NCBI RefSeq assembly: GCF_021155775.2
Contig: NC_060235.2
Location: 24,127,598-24,191,597, forward strand
From: Neodiprion pinetum
Taxonomy: Eukaryota; Arthropoda; Insecta; Hymenoptera; Diprionidae
Direction of reading: 5' to 3'
Length of the DNA stretch: 64,000 nucleotides
Made by a program: the position numbers and the translations under genes. Of this stretch, positions 59,980 through 64,000 are shown piece by piece (the first letter of the stretch is position 1; the number at the start of each line of letters is the position of its first letter). Below the pieces are notes generated by a model. It was not told the DNA's origin. It did not search any database and saw only the letters and a list, made by a program, of their open reading frames with translations.

Positions 59980-61128
59980 CGCGAGGAATAAAGACGGATG
60001 GACACATGTGTAATAAATAGATCAGTGGACAATATCCGTGCCTTGGGCCTGACGAAATCGGGGAATTCCGATCTGACTACCAGTAACTACCAGTCTATTG
60101 TAAGCTTATTCGAGATAATGTCATCGTCGCCTCGGGCGATATTTGAAAGAAGCTCGATAGCTAGATTGGTGCATTGATTTATAGAACTAAACGTGGTAAT
60201 TATGAGTACATCTTTTGCCCATGACAATATCCTGACACATCACGATTTGAATTTACATCTGTGTTCGTTGCATAATGGTGTTACGGTAAGCGTCTCATCG
60301 TCAATACGCAGGTGCAGTTGCTGTAGAAATATACAGAGAGCGCCAGTATAGCACGTGCCTATTTTAGCTTTAAAACTTCTGCGGCGTTGACTCTGAGCAT
60401 AGTTTTTTAAAAGCGGTATTGAGAAAAAAAGGTAATTAGTAGACCGGTAACAGATGGGTGCCTTCAGTCAACGTAACGGATGCGGTACTGTTTCCGATCA
60501 ATTAAACGTGGTATTTTGAATAAGGAAAAGACACGATATGAGTTGGCAATTCTACGCCAAATCAGAAGGATTCTCAAGTTCTTTGAACTCATGTTTTTTG
60601 AATCAGTTCAAACCGTTACACATCGGATACGGCGTACAGGATTTGATTGAAAATATATGAAGACGTTCAGCCCTGGGACAATATTTTCTCCGGCTCAGTA
60701 ATACTGCTACTATGACTATGCCTTTACCCATGGGCTGGATTCTTATTTTGGAACGCTGAACGTAGCCACAAACAAAAGAGAAGCGGAAATATTTAAATGA
60801 AAAATCGATGTTATTGTTGGAAAAGAAATTGCAGCGGATCTGCAGTAACGAGCGCGACCGCGTTGTTAATTTTTCTTCAAATAAAGCAGTTTTTTACTTC
60901 CAGATCAGTTTGTTGTGTAAAGGTTGGTTATTAACCTTATTCTTTTCTCGAGCAGTATATTTTTATGAATCGGAATAAAAAGGTATATGTCACGTAACAC
61001 TGTGTACGCTAATGCTATGCGTTATGAATCCATGATGGAGAAAGTGAATCGAGTAATTAATTAGATTTAGGGAATAGAGATACCCTGCCAATTAATTAGG
61101 TTTAGTTCATCTTGAACGTTTAATTATT
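59980..61128. other. No gene recognised
   Basis: Intergenic spacer between ALAS and the right-edge exons; nothing beyond short chance frames. Confidence 0.4.
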
Positions 61129-61320
61129 ATGATCGTTCCACTTATTCTATATGTTATACGACGCCAGACGATTCATGGTATTTCCGAGTCTGTCGCGCAA
61201 TTAGATATGAAATCGAAGGGTAGAATTAATTACTTACAAGAATTATCATCACAAATTAAAGAATTGACTATCCAGAAAATCTATAAGACCGTACGTAGTC
61301 ATCTTATTTCCAGCCTGTGA
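61129..61320 (+). CDS. Small ORF, 63 aa, unknown
   Basis: MIVPLILYVI opens a hydrophobic start, followed by a lysine-rich amphipathic part (YLQELSSQIKELTIQKIYK) and TGA. In-frame stops lie just upstream. It is not low-complexity, and a short mitochondrial or membrane peptide is possible, but a frame of this length can arise by chance and no homologue is recognised. Confidence 0.15.
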   Translation: MIVPLILYVIRRQTIHGISESVAQLDMKSKGRINYLQELSSQIKELTIQKIYKTVRSHLISSL

Positions 61321-61653
61321 AAAATTATGAACCCCACTCCTTCTCACTGAGCACAATACAGAATTATGTTATTCTATAAAATGTAGCAGCAGAGTCCCGA
61401 CGCCGATATATGTATATAAATCCAAATAACCCGTCGCCGTGCCGTCTAGTGTTACATTGGTAAATTACTAAAAAACTTTAAAACAGTTAAGAAACGAACT
61501 CTAATTTAGTACAAGAATTCGAATAAAATTTGATCAACCAATCTCTTCAAGTGCCCGAAATAGTCCCACCGAAAATACAGTCAATCTCCCGTTAAGCGTG
61601 GCTACCCGAGGCTTAACACTCTCCGAAAAGTTTAACAACGTGCTGTACTAAAA

Positions 61654-63384
61654 ATGCGGGCTCCGCGGTGTTTTATAATATTACTTGTTTCTCTCTGTAA
61701 TATTGATGATAATTGCTTCTGTTTCGGAGAGAATATCACAGTTCAGTCACCAGATCATTGTGAGTAGAGTATTTTTTAATCACGATTAGTTGTGTTTCAA
61801 TTTTCACAACTCGCAATGAAAATGAATTTTTTTGTTGCTCTGATTTCACGAAAAGAATCCGGAAAAAACATCATCTTCATTTTGCTAAGCTGCGTAGTAT
61901 TTTTTCCCTCAACTTTTGATATTAAAAAAAAAAAATCCAATTTTTCGTTTAAATATTGCTTTTTTGAGTGATATATGAAAATATCGATAAAATAAATAAC
62001 TGGAGCAAATTTTGAAAAACTACGCTTACTCTAGATTCATTGACATGAAATCTTAGTAACCACTGTTAACCAGTGAAATTGTTAAATCGTAAACTGACGT
62101 TTCGCTTTATGAAAACAAGTATCGTTTCACGTACCCCGGTGGTACCTTAAAGGATTCAATTTTGCCCTGTTCTTCGTTCGTCAGTGCAAGATATCCATTG
62201 TTAATATATTTACACACTGAAAAAAATTTCATTTGTTGTAGTAACTAGAAAAATGGAGTAAAACAGGTATCGTTAAAAAAACTGTTTGAATATTGTTGGA
62301 ATTACGAAAAACGAAGTACGCGTAACCATTTTGCGCTAACGTCGATCCTTTTTTGCTAATTACAACGCAAAATCAGTTTCTGAGGTTTACTCTACTTTTT
62401 TAGTTAAACAAGGACTTAACGTCAATTTATTGTTGCACAAGCATTAAATTTTCGCAACAATTACAAGAATATATAGTAACAGTGATCATAATGAGAGATA
62501 ATAGTACCTAAGAGATACTAGACTTTCTGGTAACAGCTACAAAACCAATTTTCATATCGTATCTAGAACTATATTTTTCGATTGCGGTAAAAAGTGAAAA
62601 TAGTTAAGGACTGAGCGGTAACCGGAACTAAAAATTTCTCTCCGTGCAAACTTTTTATATCCGTTAAAAAACAACGTAAACACATCGCAAAAGAAATAAA
62701 GCTAGTCCACAGGGAGATTCGTATAAGCGGATTTTAGCCGTGGTTTATGACTTGTAGCCTGTGACTAATTGTGTAGTTCAAGAATGTAACGATTACTTAT
62801 CTTATATTTTATGATTACTCGTGCACTCAGCTGGATCACAAGCGGTCAATGGCAGCGGAAATGTTTCGGAAACGCAACATGCTACCTGCCAAATCACTAC
62901 TGAAGAGTTAGTTGCCAGTGCGCAGGCAACGGTCACCAGAGTTCTTACAGGCGCGTGTATAGCAGGTTTGTAAGAATTATATGTGACCATTTCAGATGCC
63001 CGATTCGCTGAGAAATTCGGACATTTTCGTACTTTGCGACATGAAATTGGACCGAACGAACCATGATTTGACTTTTACAGAAGTTATGGCTTATTCAAGT
63101 TTCTTGGATAGTGAAAGTAGAATCCCCCAGCAAAAGTCGATAATTTCCAAATTAAGAGCCGAATCAGACTCTGTACAGGTTCGACAATTTCCTACTTTTT
63201 TCTGAATCCGTCAAATTCAACTGAGAAATGTTATAACAACGGAAGAAACGTAGAAATGTATTGTTTAACTTCACTGTGAAAAAGTTCAAATTCACTATCT
63301 CTGCAGCCAAATCTCTCAGTGCATTTGAAATCGTACAAAGAGAAAAAAAATTGTCAAGTTGGCAATGAATTAATACCTATTTAA
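61654..63384 (+). CDS. Putative secreted protein gene, exons only partly connected
   Basis: Four coding-like segments on the plus strand. (1) 61654-61759: signal peptide MRAPRCFIILLVSLCNI then CFCFGENITVQSPDH, donor GTGAGT, phase 1. (2) From 62831 after TGCACTCAG: phase-compatible, SGSQAVNGSGNVSETQHATC then QITTEELVASAQATVTRVLT, with two potential N-glycosylation sites. (3) 62996-63178 after CCATTTCAG: MPDSLRNSDIFVLCDMKLD to SDSVQ, donor GTTCGA. (4) 63307-63384 after TATCTCTGCAG: PNLSVHLKSYKEKKNCQVGN then ELIPI and stop. Poly(A) signal AATAAA is at 63417. Joins 1-2 and 3-4 fit in phase. Join 2-3 does not work with a strong donor: the best-looking donor would leave a 30-base intron and the wrong frame, and the phase-0 options (GTCACC, GTTCTT) are weak. 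Two genes, or a damaged one, are alternatives. Confidence 0.35.
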
Positions 63385-63416
63385 TATTTTATAATATTTT
63401 AATTTAAGTTAAAATG

Positions 63417-63422
63417 AATAAA
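63417..63422 (+). terminator. Poly(A) signal candidate
   Basis: AATAAA 33 bases after the stop at 63384, fitting the end of the gene with exon 63307-63384. Confidence 0.4.
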
Positions 63423-63650
63423 TACCAGAATATATACCGTGAATTAATTCCTAAACACGTTGTATTTAACTGACCTTACAATACCGTAAGATAAGATACC
63501 GTATTGAACAATCAATCGTCGCAGCTTAATCGGTCTACACAATAGCCTTTATGGAGAGGGCGCATGAATGGGAAAGGAAGCTGATTATTTATTTGTAACT
63601 TCTTGTTGAAGGTGACCCTCAAATACTATTTTAAACTGGGTTTAAAGATA

Positions 63651-63779
63651 ATGAAATTATACCGTCATAACCAAGAACATCTCGCGGATATTCGCGCTAT
63701 ATTGAATGCTCATCTACCTGTAACAGGGCCTGATTTTGACAGCTCCAAACGCATCTCCGTATTGTGGCGAGAATAGGTT
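63651..63779 (+). CDS. Small ORF, 42 aa, unknown
   Basis: MKLYRHNQEHLADIRAIL then NAHLPVTGPDFDSSKRISVL and WRE, stop TAG. The frame is open back to 63585. Composition is coding-like and it sits between other exon-like segments, so it may be part of an exon of a larger gene. No family is recognised. Confidence 0.15.
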
Positions 63780-63885
63780 ATAAATGGACAGCAGACTCAC
63801 TGGCTTTGTTCTGACTTCATTGTAGTCAACGTCTTACAGTCAATCATTAATTACATAATAGCAAAAAGTTTAACTGATTTTATAG

Positions 63886-64000
63886 TGCGTGGAAAAGAAA
63901 ATGTTTTGGTAATGTCTGAGGAAAGGCTTGGCACTATAGTTAATATGCCTGTGACGTCTTTCGGAATTTCATTGAGAGAGCGATTTATAACGAGAATACA
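63886..64000 (+). CDS. Partial exon running off the right end, gene unknown
   Basis: Acceptor CTGATTTTATAG precedes a frame (phase 1 entry) open to the window edge: RGKENVLVMSEERLGTIVN then MPVTSFGISLRERFITRI. The internal ATG at 63914 (MSEERLG) could instead be a start. The phase matches exon 61654-61759 if intermediate exons are skipped. No domain is recognised. Confidence 0.3.

Noticed and set aside
1..64000. CRISPR arrays, operons, bacterial promoters, tRNA or rRNA genes
   Set aside because: The window is eukaryotic; no array-like spacing was seen and no tRNA cloverleaf or rRNA core could be recognised by eye.

Overview
The window is animal nuclear DNA. Coding sequence is split into short exons by GT-AG introns, the non-coding DNA is AT-rich and full of homopolymer runs, and all recognised proteins are eukaryotic. 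The protein variants and the intron-rich layout fit an insect, most likely a hymenopteran; that placement is inference, since no marker gene fixes the species.

Left edge (0-0.8 kb): the first two coding exons of an adducin gene (hu-li tai shao/hts type) on the minus strand, running off the left end. From about 0.8 to 41.8 kb I recognise no protein-coding gene. This 41 kb stretch holds dispersed repeats (a TA-flanked MITE family with many copies, a second inverted-repeat family with GGCATTCC termini, a TTAA-flanked element, a foldback, tandem duplications, microsatellites and C/G homopolymers), a cluster of CRE-like motifs, and a few isolated exon-like segments. Those segments suggest one unrecognised plus-strand gene with very long introns. 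GC-rich minus-strand splice donors near 38.3 and 39.4 kb could be distant 5' exons of the adducin gene.

Right third (41.8-58.8 kb): a compact gene cluster. In order: a THAP zinc-finger protein gene (minus, 3 exons); a broken small secreted-protein ORF (minus); NHLRC2 (plus, 10 exons, 727 residues) with the recombination factor SWI5 nested in its first intron on the same strand; alpha-tubulin (minus, 4 exons, 450 residues), convergent with NHLRC2 with crossing poly(A) signals; and 5-aminolevulinate synthase (ALAS, minus, 2 coding exons, 514 residues, three heme-regulatory CP motifs). Upstream of ALAS are two tandem TGACnnnGCA antioxidant-response motifs.

Right edge (60-64 kb): several coding-like exons, beginning with a signal-peptide exon, that I cannot assign to a known family; one open frame runs off the end.

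The genes do not form a pathway. ALAS starts heme synthesis in mitochondria, alpha-tubulin is cytoskeletal, SWI5 acts in homologous recombination, NHLRC2 is a thioredoxin-like/NHL protein, adducin caps and links actin to spectrin, and the THAP protein probably binds DNA.
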